A stretch of 64,000 bases of DNA, taken from NCBI RefSeq assembly GCF_003201935.1, contig NZ_QJJL01000006.1, positions 62,001-126,000 of the forward strand, written 5' to 3'. Both the position numbers and the translations under genes were made by a program. The DNA is from Loktanella sp. PT4BL. GTDB lineage: Bacteria; Pseudomonadota; Alphaproteobacteria; Rhodobacterales; Rhodobacteraceae. Positions 63,869 to 64,000 of this stretch are shown in pieces. Every line of letters begins with the position of its first letter. The first letter of the stretch is position 1. The notes under the pieces are model-generated. The model saw only the letters and a list, made by a program, of their open reading frames with translations, searched no databases and was not told the DNA's origin.

Positions 63869-64000
63869 TCTAGGCTCACTTTTTAGGCAAATCATGCGCA
63901 GGCGCGCCGATATGCGTCCAGTCTTACGTGGCGCAACATGATGCCCTTGCTCAACTGTTGCAAACATCCCATATCAGGGGCGCTTTAACCCGAGGACCCC
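63869..64000. other. Right edge, no feature recognised
   Basis: The last 132 bp show no coding frame with a credible start and no RNA gene. It presumably holds the promoter for the membrane protein gene on the minus strand. Confidence 0.5.

Overview
The window looks like part of a chromosome from an aerobic anoxygenic phototrophic member of the Rhodobacteraceae (Roseobacter group, Alphaproteobacteria). It is GC-rich, densely packed, and has many ATGA or TGATG gene overlaps. It carries bacteriochlorophyll, spheroidene-type carotenoid and type-II reaction centre genes. A pufX gene sits directly after pufM and no pufC is present, which places it in the PufX-bearing lineages (Rhodobacter-like or Loktanella/Yoonia-like; any genus guess is inference only).

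Layout. 1-8.8 kb is housekeeping: a partial ABC1/UbiB-type kinase, a TIGR03643-type small protein, an isoprenylcysteine-methyltransferase-like membrane protein, clpA with a clear terminator, gloB, two methyltransferases, and a CAP-domain lipoprotein divergent from a TPR plus beta-barrel (Slam/DUF560-like) protein. 8.8-23.5 kb is a photosynthesis gene cluster. On the minus strand it reads crtE-crtF-bchC-bchX-(48-aa ORF)-bchY-bchZ-pufQ-pufB-pufA-pufL-pufM-pufX-dxs, with crtD-crtC divergent on the plus strand. Tandem TGT-N12-ACA (PpsR/CrtJ) boxes lie in the crtE/crtD and crtF/bchC gaps. pufA and pufB are only 51 codons each. 23.6-25.9 kb holds a phytanoyl-CoA-dioxygenase-like enzyme divergent from a LacI-type regulator.

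25.9-30.2 kb resembles the enterobacterial ynjBCDF locus: ABC ATPase, double permease, binding protein and CDP-alcohol phosphatidyltransferase. 30.3-35.7 kb carries a HyuA-type hydantoinase/oxoprolinase and a small polyprenyl-sugar cassette (GT2, GtrA, GT-C). 35.8-44.4 kb is a plus-strand peptide-utilisation block: M20 amidohydrolase, family-5 binding protein, GNAT, DppB/DppC-like permeases, fused DppDF ATPase, SDR, and P1/DmpA peptidase. 44.4-47.8 kb has a DAO-type flavoprotein, a ferric-reductase-like membrane protein paired with a Tat-exported dioxygenase-fold protein, and a PlsC-like acyltransferase.

48-58.6 kb is a reductive pyrimidine-catabolism locus: NMT1-type binding protein, two permeases, ATPase, dihydropyrimidinase, an interposed GIY-YIG gene, a beta-ureidopropionase-like hydrolase, a RutR-type regulator, and preA-preT. 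A perfect RutR operator lies between the hydrolase and the regulator gene. 58.8-62.3 kb suggests non-phosphorylative sugar-acid metabolism (Gfo/Idh/MocA dehydrogenase, IlvD-family arabonate-type dehydratase, class II aldolase). The window ends with an SDR and a membrane protein.

No tRNA, rRNA, CRISPR array, insertion sequence or prophage was seen. Dispersed palindromic (REP-like) repeats occur near 28.3, 51.7, 53.2 and 53.6 kb, and another short intergenic repeat near 8.8 and 62.3 kb.
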